This document shows positions 6,617-14,350 of a stretch of DNA of 64,000 nucleotides, in pieces; position 1 is the stretch's first letter; every line of letters starts with the position of its first letter. Origin of the DNA: Microbacterium mangrovi (GTDB lineage: Bacteria > Actinomycetota > Actinomycetes > Actinomycetales > Microbacteriaceae); NCBI RefSeq assembly GCF_000802305.1, contig NZ_JTDK01000020.1, positions 1 to 64,000 on the forward strand, read 5' to 3'. A program made the position numbers and the translations under genes. The notes below the pieces were generated by a model. The model was not told where the DNA came from and did not search any database. It was given only the letters and a program-made list of their open reading frames with translations.

Positions 6617-8092
6617 GTGGTGGGGACCGGGGATGACGCACGGAGGCCGGGGCGGGGCGACTCTCCGGCCGGGCGCGCGGTGGCACCCCTGATCGCCGCC
6701 CTCGGCGCGATCCGGGGCTGGCTGCGGCGCATGACGACCGCATCGCCGTCCCGGTTCGCGGTGCTCGTGTTCCTCACGCTGATCGCCGCCTTCACGGTGC
6801 TGCTGTCCCTCCCGATCGCCGCGGCCGACCACCACCGCACCGATTTCGCCGACGCCCTCTTCACGGCGGTGTCGACGATCTGCGTGACCGGGCTCTCCAC
6901 CGTCGACATGGGATCGCACTGGTCGCCGTTCGGCCACGTCGTCATCTATCTCGGGGTGAACGTCGGCGCACTGGGTGTGCTGACCCTGGCATCCATCCTC
7001 GGACTGGTGATCTCGAAGCGCCTGGGCCTGCGCGCCCGCCTCATCGCGGCCAGCGACTCCAACCCGATGCGGGCGCATGCGGGTCCGGTCAACGAGAGCC
7101 AGACCGTGCACCTCGGCGAGGTCGGCGCGCTGCTGGCGACGGTCGCGCTGTCGACCCTCATCATCGAGGCGGCGCTGGCCGTGCTGATGTACCCCGCCCT
7201 CCTCGCCGGAGGCGTCGCCCCGCTCACGGCCCTCTGGGAGGCGCCGTACTACGCGGCGATGGCCTTCACCAACACCGGTTTCACGCCGAACACCGAGGGC
7301 TTGGCGCCCTTCACGCACGACTACTACTTCCTCGGCCTGCTGATGCTCGGGGTGTTCCTCGGATCGATCGGGTTCCCGGTGATCCGCAACCTGATGATCT
7401 TCAAGTGGCGCGTGCGCCGCTGGAGCCTGCACACCAAGCTCACCCTCATCACCACGACGACCCTGTTCCTGGCCGGCGGGCTGGTGTTCCTGCTGCTGGA
7501 GGCCGCGAACGCGAAGACCCTCGGCAGCGAGGGCGCGTTCGACACGTTCTTCCAGTCGTTCTTCCTCTCGGCGATGACCCGCTCGGGCGGCTTCTCCACC
7601 GTGGACATCGGGCAGCTGCACGGGTCGAGCCTGGTGGTCGGGTCGATGCTGATGTTCGTCGGCGGCGGCTCGGCGTCGACGGCCGGCGGCATCAAGGTGA
7701 CGACACTGGCCGTGCTGGCACTCGCCGTCGCGAGCGAGGCACGGGGCCGCAGCTCCGTGCACGCGTTCGGTCGCCGCATCCCCAGCGACGTGCAGCGGGT
7801 CGCCCTGTCGGTGGTCGCGTGGGGCTCGACCATCGTCGCGGTCTCCACGGTCACGATCGCCCAGCTCACCCAGCTGCCGGTGGAGGACGTGCTCTTCGAC
7901 GTGATCTCCGCGTTCGGCACCGTCGGCCTGTCGACGGGCGTCACCGCGGAGCTGGACGATCCCGCCAAGTACGTGATGGCCGCGACCATGGTGATGGGCC
8001 GCGTTGGTACAGTGACTCTCGCCGCGGCGGTCGCCGCGACATCCCGCAAACGGCTCTTCGAGCTGCCCGTCGAAAGGCCGATCGTTGGTTGA
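6617..8092 (+). CDS. trkH: Potassium uptake protein TrkH (Trk/Ktr membrane subunit)
   Basis: 491-residue K+ translocating subunit with multiple membrane helices and four P-loop/selectivity-filter segments: TAVSTICVTGLSTVD, AMAFTNTGFTPNTEG, SAMTRSGGFSTVDIG and ISAFGTVGLSTGVT. It conducts K+ across the cytoplasmic membrane under control of the NAD-binding TrkA partner. GTG 6617 is chosen from the -10 box; an internal ATG at 6731 would remove the basic N-terminal tail but keep the first helix. The stop overlaps the trkA start by 8 nt. Confidence 0.92.
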   Translation: MVGTGDDARRPGRGDSPAGRAVAPLIAALGAIRGWLRRMTTASPSRFAVLVFLTLIAAFTVLLSLPIAAADHHRTDFADALFTAVSTICVTGLSTVDMGSHWSPFGHVVIYLGVNVGALGVLTLASILGLVISKRLGLRARLIAASDSNPMRAHAGPVNESQTVHLGEVGALLATVALSTLIIEAALAVLMYPALLAGGVAPLTALWEAPYYAAMAFTNTGFTPNTEGLAPFTHDYYFLGLLMLGVFLGSIGFPVIRNLMIFKWRVRRWSLHTKLTLITTTTLFLAGGLVFLLLEAANAKTLGSEGAFDTFFQSFFLSAMTRSGGFSTVDIGQLHGSSLVVGSMLMFVGGGSASTAGGIKVTTLAVLALAVASEARGRSSVHAFGRRIPSDVQRVALSVVAWGSTIVAVSTVTIAQLTQLPVEDVLFDVISAFGTVGLSTGVTAELDDPAKYVMAATMVMGRVGTVTLAAAVAATSRKRLFELPVERPIVG

Positions 8093-8756
8093 GGAGCTGC
8101 GCAAGGACGCACCGGTGCTGGTCCTGGGTCTGGGGCGATTCGGATCGGCGTGCGCCGCCGAGCTGACCGGCCTCGGACGCGAGGTGCTCGCGGTCGACGA
8201 CAGCATGGAGCGCGTGCAGAAGTGGGCGGACATCGTCACCCACGCCGTGCAGACCGATGCCCGCGACATCGACGCCCTCAAGCAGATCGGCGCACAGGAC
8301 TTCTCGGTCGCGATCGTCGCGGTGGGCTCCTCGATCGAGGCCTCCGTGCTCATCACCGCGAACCTGGTCGACCTCGGCGTCCCCCAGGTGTGGGCGAAGG
8401 CCATGACGCCGTCGCAGGCGAAGATCCTCACCCGCGTCGGAGCGAACCACGTCATCTTCCCCGAGCGGGAGGCCGGCGAGCGCGTCGCGCACCTCATCAG
8501 CGAGCGGATGCTGGATTTCATCAAGTTCGACGACGACTACGTGCTCGCCAAGCTGTACCCGCCGCTGTTCATCCGCGACCGGGCGCTGGCGGAGTCGGGC
8601 GTGCGCTCGAAGTACAACGTCACAGTGGTCGGCGTGAAGACCCCCGGCAAGCCCTTCCGCTACGCGGAGCCGGGCACGATCGTCACCAACCACGACATCA
8701 TCGTGGTCTCCGGCACCAACCGCGACATCGACCGCTTCGCGTCGCTGCCGCGCTGA
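8085..8756 (+). CDS. trkA: Trk/Ktr potassium uptake regulatory subunit (RCK protein)
   Basis: A 223-residue RCK protein: N-terminal Rossmann TrkA_N domain (VLVLGLGRFGSACAAEL, GxGxxG, acidic D at the end of strand 2) and C-terminal TrkA_C domain from ~140. It gates TrkH in response to nucleotides. It starts at a TTG inside the trkH 3' end (overlap 8 nt); no ATG or GTG fits the conserved N-terminus, so translation depends on coupling to trkH. Confidence 0.92.
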   Translation: MVEELRKDAPVLVLGLGRFGSACAAELTGLGREVLAVDDSMERVQKWADIVTHAVQTDARDIDALKQIGAQDFSVAIVAVGSSIEASVLITANLVDLGVPQVWAKAMTPSQAKILTRVGANHVIFPEREAGERVAHLISERMLDFIKFDDDYVLAKLYPPLFIRDRALAESGVRSKYNVTVVGVKTPGKPFRYAEPGTIVTNHDIIVVSGTNRDIDRFASLPR

Positions 8757-8768
8757 CCGGAACCCGGG

Positions 8769-9602
8769 TCAGGCGCCCTGGGCGAGCTCCCGGGCACGGG
8801 CGAGGGCGGCATCCGTCGCATCCGCGAAGACCGCGTCCAGGCGCGCGGCCTCGAGCACGGCGATCGCCCGCTCGGTGGTGCCCTTGGGGCTGGTCACCTG
8901 ACGGCGCAGCTCGACCGGGTCCTCCCCCGACGCCCGCAGCAGCTCGGCGGCGCCGATGAAGGTCTGCTCGGCCATGAGACGTGCGGCGTCCCGGTCGAAC
9001 CCCTTGCCGACCGCCGCATCGGTGAGCTTCTCGATGAGCAGGAACACGTAGGCGGGGCCGGAGCCCGAGATCGTCGAGAGCGCGTCGATCTCCGATTCGG
9101 GCACCTCGATGACGGTGCCGACAGTTTCGAACACCTCCCGCACGACGGCCAGGTCGGCCGGCGTCGCGGTGGTGCCGGCCGCGAGGCCCGTGACCGCCCG
9201 CCCGACGAGTGCGGGGGTGTTGGGCATGGAGCGTACGACGGGGATGCCCGCTCCGAGGATCCCCTCGAACGTCGCGATGGTGACCCCGGCCGCGATCGAC
9301 ACGACGATCGTGCCCGGGCGCAGGTGGGGCGCGATCTCGCGCAGGAGGTCGGGCACCATGGCGGGCTTCACGCCGACGACGACGACGTCGGCGGAGGCCG
9401 CGGCATCCTGATTGCCGGTCGGTGCCTGCTCGAGCGCCACGCTCACGATGCCCGGAACTCGGATCCCCTCGGCGCGCGCCGCCGACCGGTTGGTCACCGT
9501 GATCTGGGTGCCCAGGCCCGAGCCGGCCACCCCCTTCGCGATGGCACCGCCCATCGAACCGGCACCGAGGAACGCGAGCGGGGGCAGCTTCTGGTCAGGC
9601 AT
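8769..9602 (-). CDS. proC: Pyrroline-5-carboxylate reductase
   Basis: 277 residues. Reduces 1-pyrroline-5-carboxylate to L-proline with NAD(P)H, the last step of proline synthesis. Rossmann motif FLGAGSMGGA near residues 11-20, VGVKPAMV, MPNTPALVG, and the C-terminal ALSTISGSGPAYVFLLIE signature with the ProC dimer region ending in TSPKGTTE. Start at MPDQKL (9602), 7 nt after TAGGAT; MTTMPDQ at 9611 is possible. Convergent with trkA. Confidence 0.93.
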   Translation of the reverse strand: MPDQKLPPLAFLGAGSMGGAIAKGVAGSGLGTQITVTNRSAARAEGIRVPGIVSVALEQAPTGNQDAAASADVVVVGVKPAMVPDLLREIAPHLRPGTIVVSIAAGVTIATFEGILGAGIPVVRSMPNTPALVGRAVTGLAAGTTATPADLAVVREVFETVGTVIEVPESEIDALSTISGSGPAYVFLLIEKLTDAAVGKGFDRDAARLMAEQTFIGAAELLRASGEDPVELRRQVTSPKGTTERAIAVLEAARLDAVFADATDAALARARELAQGA

Positions 9603-9609
9603 GGTCGTC

Positions 9610-9615
9610 ATCCTA
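9610..9615 (-). promoter_or_regulatory. -10 box of proC (leaderless type)
   Basis: TAGGAT on the minus strand, 7 nt before the ATG at 9602. Confidence 0.5.
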
Positions 9616-9657
9616 TGCGGGCATGCGGCGGACACGGACACGCCTGCGGCGGCCGCG

Positions 9658-9663
9658 TACCCT
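9658..9663 (+). promoter_or_regulatory. -10 box of the SDR gene (leaderless type)
   Basis: TACCCT, 6 nt before the ATG at 9670. Confidence 0.45.
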
Positions 9664-9669
9664 CGAGGG

Positions 9670-10467
9670 ATGGATGCCCGAGGCCCCGCACCGACGCCCT
9701 CTGCCGCACACTCCAGCCACCCGCGACCGGTCGCGATCGTGACCGGCGGATCGCGCGGCATCGGCGCCGCGACGGCCCGGCGACTCGCCCGGGACGGCTG
9801 GGACCTGGTGCTGACCTACCGCACGGACGCGGAGGCCGCCCGCCGGGTCGCCGAACTGTGCCGGGAGGCCGGCGCCGACGCGGTGGTCGTCGCAGCCGAC
9901 CGGACGGGGGCTCCGGATGCCGCGATCGAGGCACCGTTCGACGCGGCGCACGCCGCCTTCGGGCGCCTCGACGCCGTCGTCGACAACGCCGGCACGACCA
10001 CCCGCTATGCGCCCCTCGCCGACACCCCCGCCGAGGAGATCCGCACCACGATCGACGTCGACTTCACGGCCGTCGTGCTCACCGCCCGTCGCGCCGTGCA
10101 GGAGTTCACCGCGACCGGGACGCCGGGCGTGATCGTCGCGGTCTCCTCGGGGGCGGCGACGATCGGCAGCCCCGGCGAGTACACCCACTACGCCGCCGCC
10201 AAAGCGGCCGTGGACGCGTTCGCGATGGGACTCGGCAAGGAGGTCGGCCCGCTCGGCATCCGCGTCGTCGCCGTCGCCCCGGGCCTCGTGGACACCGAGC
10301 TGCATGCGCGCACGGGCGATCCCGGCCGCACCCAGCGCATGGCGGCCGGCATCCCGCTCGGGCGCGCGGCGACACCGGAGGAGATCGCCGGGACGATCGC
10401 GTGGCTCGTGGGGCCCGAGGCGTCGTACGTGACCGCCACCACCCTGCGCGTGGCCGGCGGTCGGTGA
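9670..10467 (+). CDS. Short-chain dehydrogenase/reductase (SDR)
   Basis: 265-residue classical SDR with cofactor motif VTGGSRGIG near residue 25, the NAG motif (VVDNAGTT), catalytic Ser in VSSGAAT and YxxxK in THYAAAKAA. The C-terminal PLGRAATPEEIAGTIAWLVGPEASYVTATTLRVAGG block resembles FabG/3-oxoacyl or sugar-alcohol SDRs. The substrate cannot be inferred. Divergent from proC with a ~67-bp shared promoter region. Confidence 0.88.
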   Translation: MDARGPAPTPSAAHSSHPRPVAIVTGGSRGIGAATARRLARDGWDLVLTYRTDAEAARRVAELCREAGADAVVVAADRTGAPDAAIEAPFDAAHAAFGRLDAVVDNAGTTTRYAPLADTPAEEIRTTIDVDFTAVVLTARRAVQEFTATGTPGVIVAVSSGAATIGSPGEYTHYAAAKAAVDAFAMGLGKEVGPLGIRVVAVAPGLVDTELHARTGDPGRTQRMAAGIPLGRAATPEEIAGTIAWLVGPEASYVTATTLRVAGGR

Positions 10468-10480
10468 CCCGGCCGGTCCG

Positions 10481-10486
10481 TAGACT
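10481..10486 (+). promoter_or_regulatory. -10 box of the cation efflux gene (leaderless type)
   Basis: TAGACT, 7 nt before the ATG at 10494. Confidence 0.55.
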
Positions 10487-10493
10487 CGACTGC

Positions 10494-11459
10494 ATGAGCG
10501 CATCCGGCGGCACCCGAGCCATCATCGCGGCCTTCCTCGCCAACATCGGCATCGCCCTGGCGAAGCTCGTCGCCTGGCTGATCTCCGGTTCGGCGTCGAT
10601 GCTCGCCGAGGCGATCCACTCGCTCGCCGACAGCGGCAACCAGCTGCTGCTCATGTTCGGCGGCCGGCAGTCGCGCCGGGCCGCCGACCGCGATCACCCG
10701 TTCGGCTACGGCCGGGAACGGTACGTGTACGCGTTCGTCGTGTCGATCATCCTCTTCTCGGTCGGTGGCGTCTTCTCGATCTACGAGGGCGTCGAGAAGA
10801 TCACCCACCCGCACGAACTCACGAACTACTGGGTGCCGCTGGCCGTCCTCGTCATCGCCATCTGCCTCGAGTCGTTCTCGCTGCGCACAGCCGTCAAAGA
10901 GAGCAACCACCACCGCGGCAAGGGCCAGTCCTGGTTCTCGTTCGTCCGGCATGCGAAGGCGCCCGAGCTTCCGGTCGTCCTCCTCGAGGATGTCGCGGCC
11001 CTCACCGGTCTCGTCTTCGCCCTGCTCGGCGTCGGCCTGACCTGGCTCACCGGCAACTCGCTGTTCGACGCCCTGGGCACCCTGATGATCGGCCTGCTGC
11101 TCGTGATCGTGGCGATCACGCTCGGCATCGAGACCAAGAGCCTGCTGGTCGGCGAGGGCGCGACCCGCGGCGACCACGAACGCATCGTCGACGCCATCAC
11201 CGACGGCGGCGAGATCCGCAAGCTCATCCACATCAAGACGCTCTATCTCGGGCCGGACGAGCTGATGGTCGCCGCCAAGCTCGGGTTCGCCTCCGACAAG
11301 ATGCTCGGCGAGGTCGCCCGCGACATCGACGACATCGAGGGCCGCATCCGCGCCGCCGTGCCCGCCGCGCGGGTGATCTACCTCGAGCCGGACGTGTACC
11401 GGCCCGCCGACGACCCGGCGCCGCCCACCGACCAGTTCATCGTGCGCTCGACCGACTGA
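10494..11459 (+). CDS. Cation diffusion facilitator (CDF) family transporter
   Basis: 321-residue CDF protein: about six membrane helices, with HSLAD in helix 2 and EDVAALTG in helix 5 as the metal-site helices, then a C-terminal cytoplasmic domain (IKTLYLGPDELMVAAKLGF). It belongs to the branch with a long loop between helices 3 and 5 (KESNHHRGKGQSWFSFVRHAK). Probably a proton-coupled efflux system for Zn2+ or a related divalent metal. Confidence 0.88.
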   Translation: MSASGGTRAIIAAFLANIGIALAKLVAWLISGSASMLAEAIHSLADSGNQLLLMFGGRQSRRAADRDHPFGYGRERYVYAFVVSIILFSVGGVFSIYEGVEKITHPHELTNYWVPLAVLVIAICLESFSLRTAVKESNHHRGKGQSWFSFVRHAKAPELPVVLLEDVAALTGLVFALLGVGLTWLTGNSLFDALGTLMIGLLLVIVAITLGIETKSLLVGEGATRGDHERIVDAITDGGEIRKLIHIKTLYLGPDELMVAAKLGFASDKMLGEVARDIDDIEGRIRAAVPAARVIYLEPDVYRPADDPAPPTDQFIVRSTD

Positions 11460-11470
11460 GCAGGAGCATC

Positions 11471-12397
11471 ATGGAGTACTGCATCTTCACGGAGCCGCAC
11501 GGCGGCGCCTCGTACGGCGACCAGCTCGCGTACGCGCAGGCGGCCGAGCGCCTCGGGTTCGACGGCTACTTCCGCTCCGACCACTACCTCAACCCCGGTC
11601 CCGGTGACGGGCTGCCCGGTCCGACCGACGCCTGGACGACGCTGGCCGGCCTCGCGCGTGAAACCCACCGCATCCGGCTCGGCACCCTCGTGTCGCCGGT
11701 CACGTTCCGCCACCCCGGCATCCTCGCGATCCAGGTCGCGCAGGTCGACGAGATGTCCGGCGGTCGAGTGGAGCTCGGGCTCGGCGCCGGCTGGTTCGCG
11801 CGGGAGCACGCGGCGTACGGCATCCCCTTCCCGGCGAAGCGCTTCGACCTGCTCGAGGAGCAGCTGCAGATCATCACGGGGCTGTGGGAGACTCCGGCGG
11901 GCGGGAGCTTCTCGTTCGACGGCGCGCACTACACGCTGACGGATTCCCCGGCGCTGCCGAAGCCGGTGCAGTCGCCCGTGCCGCTCATCATCGGCGGCAG
12001 CGGCCCCCGGCGCACACCCGACCTCGTCGCCCGGTTCGCGACCGAGTACAACCTGGGATTCCCGGACGACGCCGACATCCCGGGACTGATCGCGAACGTC
12101 CGCGCCGCGTGCGAGCGCGTCGGTCGCGACCCGACGACCCTCCGGCTGTCGCTGGCGATGACGACGTTCGCGGGCCGCACGGCCGCGGACGTGGAGCGCC
12201 GTGCCGCCCACGCCGGGACGATGGCGGCCGCCGCCCGTGCCGAATCGAACATCGTCGGGGATGCCGCCGAGATCCGCGACCGCGTCGACATGTACCGGTC
12301 GCACGGGATCGAGCGGGTGTACTTCCAGCTGCTCGACCAGCAGGACCCCGACCACGTCGAGTACCTCGGCGAGGTGCTGGCCGGACTCCCCCGCTGA
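11471..12397 (+). CDS. LLM-class F420-dependent oxidoreductase
   Basis: 308-residue luciferase-like TIM-barrel protein (LGFDGYFRSDHYLN near the N-terminus, RLGTLVSPVTFRHPGILAIQVAQVDEMSGGR, GLGAGWFAREHAAYGIPF). This subgroup in actinobacteria uses the deazaflavin F420; the substrate is unknown. AGGAG lies 4 nt before the ATG. It follows the CDF gene by only 11 nt and is probably co-transcribed, although no functional link is obvious. Confidence 0.85.
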   Translation: MEYCIFTEPHGGASYGDQLAYAQAAERLGFDGYFRSDHYLNPGPGDGLPGPTDAWTTLAGLARETHRIRLGTLVSPVTFRHPGILAIQVAQVDEMSGGRVELGLGAGWFAREHAAYGIPFPAKRFDLLEEQLQIITGLWETPAGGSFSFDGAHYTLTDSPALPKPVQSPVPLIIGGSGPRRTPDLVARFATEYNLGFPDDADIPGLIANVRAACERVGRDPTTLRLSLAMTTFAGRTAADVERRAAHAGTMAAAARAESNIVGDAAEIRDRVDMYRSHGIERVYFQLLDQQDPDHVEYLGEVLAGLPR

Positions 12398-12460
12398 CCG
12401 CCGGAACCCGCCGGGCAGGATCGGGCGCCGCGGTGCGCGGCCACCGGCGGACGCGTGGCG

Positions 12461-12466
12461 TAGCGT
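12461..12466 (+). promoter_or_regulatory. -10 box of the DUF2255 gene (leaderless type)
   Basis: TAGCGT, 6 nt before the ATG at 12473. Confidence 0.55.
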
Positions 12467-12472
12467 GATCCC

Positions 12473-12853
12473 ATGATGTGGACCCCCGACGAGCTCCGCC
12501 GCATCGGCGAAGCCGACGAGCTGCAGCTCTCATCGACCCGGCCGGACGGCACCGACCGTCCCTTCGTGACGATCTGGGCGGTGACGTCGGGCGGCACCGT
12601 CTACGTCCGCTCCGCCTACGGCCCCGACAACCCGTGGTATCGGCGTGCGCTCGCGGCCCGGCGCGGGCGCATCCGCGCCGGTGGAGTGGACCGCGAGGTG
12701 ACGTTCCAGCCGATGGCCCCGCTCGATCTGCCGCTGCAGCTCGCGGTGGACTCCGCGTACCACCTGAAGTACGCCAAGCACCCGCCGCGCATCGTGAGCA
12801 CGGTCGTGGGGCTCGTCGCGCAGCAGACGACGATCCGCATCGACCCGCGCTGA
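12473..12853 (+). CDS. DUF2255 family protein
   Basis: 126 residues resembling the split-barrel flavin/F420-binding-like DUF2255 family (WTPDELRRIGEADELQLSS, FVTIWAVTSGGTVYVRSAYGPDNPWYRRA). Proteins of this fold often bind F420 or FMN, but no activity is established. Own leaderless promoter; convergent with tadA. Confidence 0.75.
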   Translation: MMWTPDELRRIGEADELQLSSTRPDGTDRPFVTIWAVTSGGTVYVRSAYGPDNPWYRRALAARRGRIRAGGVDREVTFQPMAPLDLPLQLAVDSAYHLKYAKHPPRIVSTVVGLVAQQTTIRIDPR

Positions 12854-12860
12854 GCCCGCG

Positions 12861-13322
12861 TCAGCGCCGCGGATCGAAGAATTCGCGCAGCAGGGATGCC
12901 GCGGCATCCTGCTCGAGACCGCCGACCACTTCGGCGCGGTACGGCAGCCGGCGGTCGCGCAGCACGTCGTACATCGAGCCCGCGGCTCCCGCCTTGTCGT
13001 CCCAGGCTCCGAACACGACCCGCCCGACCCGGGCCTGCAGGATCGCGCCGGCGCACATCAGGCACGGCTCGAGGGTCACCGTGAGGGTGCAGCCCTCCAG
13101 GTTCCACGAGCCGAGCACGGCCGCCGCACGCCGCAGCGCGAGCACCTCGGCGTGCGCGGTCGGGTCGCCCGTCGTCTCGCGCTCGTTGCGGCCCTCGCCG
13201 AGGGTGCGACCGGCGGCATCGGTCACCACGGCGCCCACCGGCACCTCGGCGGCGTCCAGTGCTTGCCGCGCCAGCACGAGGGCGCGGTCCATCGCGGCGA
13301 GATCGGCGGTGTCCGGGGTCAC
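12861..13322 (-). CDS. tadA: tRNA(Arg) adenosine-34 deaminase (or related nucleoside deaminase)
   Basis: 153-residue zinc deaminase with the catalytic HAE (PTAHAEVLAL) and PCLMC (VTLEPCLMCAGAI) motifs. TadA converts A34 to inosine in tRNA-Arg(ACG). The start is GTG 13322, 6 nt after TACGCT (leaderless); it is divergent from upp with only ~54 bp between the starts. Adjacent upp also serves nucleobase chemistry, so a nucleoside deaminase role is a lesser alternative. Confidence 0.85.
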   Translation of the reverse strand: MTPDTADLAAMDRALVLARQALDAAEVPVGAVVTDAAGRTLGEGRNERETTGDPTAHAEVLALRRAAAVLGSWNLEGCTLTVTLEPCLMCAGAILQARVGRVVFGAWDDKAGAAGSMYDVLRDRRLPYRAEVVGGLEQDAAASLLREFFDPRR

Positions 13323-13328
13323 ATGTCG

Positions 13329-13334
13329 AGCGTA
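13329..13334 (-). promoter_or_regulatory. -10 box of tadA (leaderless type)
   Basis: TACGCT on the minus strand, 6 nt before the GTG at 13322. Confidence 0.5.
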
Positions 13335-13364
13335 CGGCTCTCCCGGGAAAGCCGGTGCTCCCGG

Positions 13365-13370
13365 TAATCT
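13365..13370 (+). promoter_or_regulatory. -10 box of upp (leaderless type)
   Basis: TAATCT, 6 nt before the ATG at 13377; among the closest to the TATAAT consensus in the window. Confidence 0.6.
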
Positions 13371-13376
13371 GGCGGT

Positions 13377-14009
13377 ATGCGTGTGCACGTCGCCGACCAC
13401 CCCCTCATCACCCACAAGCTCACGGTGCTGCGCGACAAGCGCACCCCGTCGCCGGTCTTCCGCCAGCTCACCGAAGAGCTGGTCACCCTGCTGGCCTACG
13501 AGGCCACCCGCGAGGTGCGCGTGGCCGCGGTGCAGATCGAGACGCCGGTCACGACCACCGTGGGCGTGCAGATCGACGAGCCGCGTCCGCTCGTCGTGCC
13601 GATCCTCCGCGCGGGGCTCGGGATGCTCGAGGGCATGACCCGGCTCGTGCCGACCGCCGAGGTGGGGTTCCTCGGCATGGTGCGCGACGAGGAGACCCTC
13701 AAGCCCACGACGTACGCGGAACGGCTGCCGGAGGACCTCAGCAACCGGCAGTGCTTCGTGCTCGACCCGATGCTCGCCACCGGCGGTTCGCTGGGCGCGG
13801 CGATCGAGTACCTGTTCAAGCGGGGCGCGCAGGATGTCACGGCGATCTGCCTGCTCGCCGCTCCCGAGGGCGTCGCGGCCATCGAGAAGCAGGTCGAGGG
13901 GCACAACGTGACCCTGGTGCTCGGCTCGCTGGACGAGCGCCTCAACGAGAACGGCTACATCGTCCCCGGTCTCGGCGACGCCGGCGATCGGCTCTACGGC
14001 ACGGTCTGA
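13377..14009 (+). CDS. upp: Uracil phosphoribosyltransferase
   Basis: 210-residue pyrimidine salvage enzyme making UMP from uracil and PRPP. Visible marks: VVPILRAGLGMLEGM, the PRPP-binding loop VLDPMLATGGSLGAAI, and the uracil-binding C-terminus ENGYIVPGLGDAGDRLYGT. Full length for the family. Confidence 0.95.
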   Translation: MRVHVADHPLITHKLTVLRDKRTPSPVFRQLTEELVTLLAYEATREVRVAAVQIETPVTTTVGVQIDEPRPLVVPILRAGLGMLEGMTRLVPTAEVGFLGMVRDEETLKPTTYAERLPEDLSNRQCFVLDPMLATGGSLGAAIEYLFKRGAQDVTAICLLAAPEGVAAIEKQVEGHNVTLVLGSLDERLNENGYIVPGLGDAGDRLYGTV

Positions 14010-14034
14010 CCGGCCGGAGAACCGGCGAGGGCGT

Positions 14035-14337
14035 CTACTCGGCGGCGCGGCGCCCGGTCTCCTGCTCCCAGAACTCGAGCTGCTGCGTGAGTGCCTTGGC
14101 GAGTTCGAACACCTGCTCCGGGGGGATCCGGATGCGGCTGACGACGCGTGCGGGCACGACGGCGACGGCTTCGCCGGTGTCGGGGTGGGTGCCCTCGCGG
14201 GGCGGCTGCGCGACCGTGACGAAGTCCATCACGAACGTCGTGGGCGTGTGCCACACGTTGGCGAAGTCCGCGAAGTAGCCGGGGATCTGCTCGGGCGGCA
14301 GATCGATCTCGAACTGATTCGGAATCTCTTCGGTCAT
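14035..14337 (-). CDS. DUF3467 domain protein
   Basis: A 100-residue protein resembling the DUF3467 family (PPEQIPGYFADFANVWHTPTTFVMDF; RVVSRIRIPPEQVFELAKALTQQLEFWEQETG). Function unknown. It starts 13 nt after the stop of the giant nuclease-helicase gene, same strand, so it is probably its operon partner. GAGAGGAC precedes the start. Confidence 0.78.
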   Translation of the reverse strand: MTEEIPNQFEIDLPPEQIPGYFADFANVWHTPTTFVMDFVTVAQPPREGTHPDTGEAVAVVPARVVSRIRIPPEQVFELAKALTQQLEFWEQETGRRAAE

Positions 14338-14350
14338 CGGCGTCCTCTCG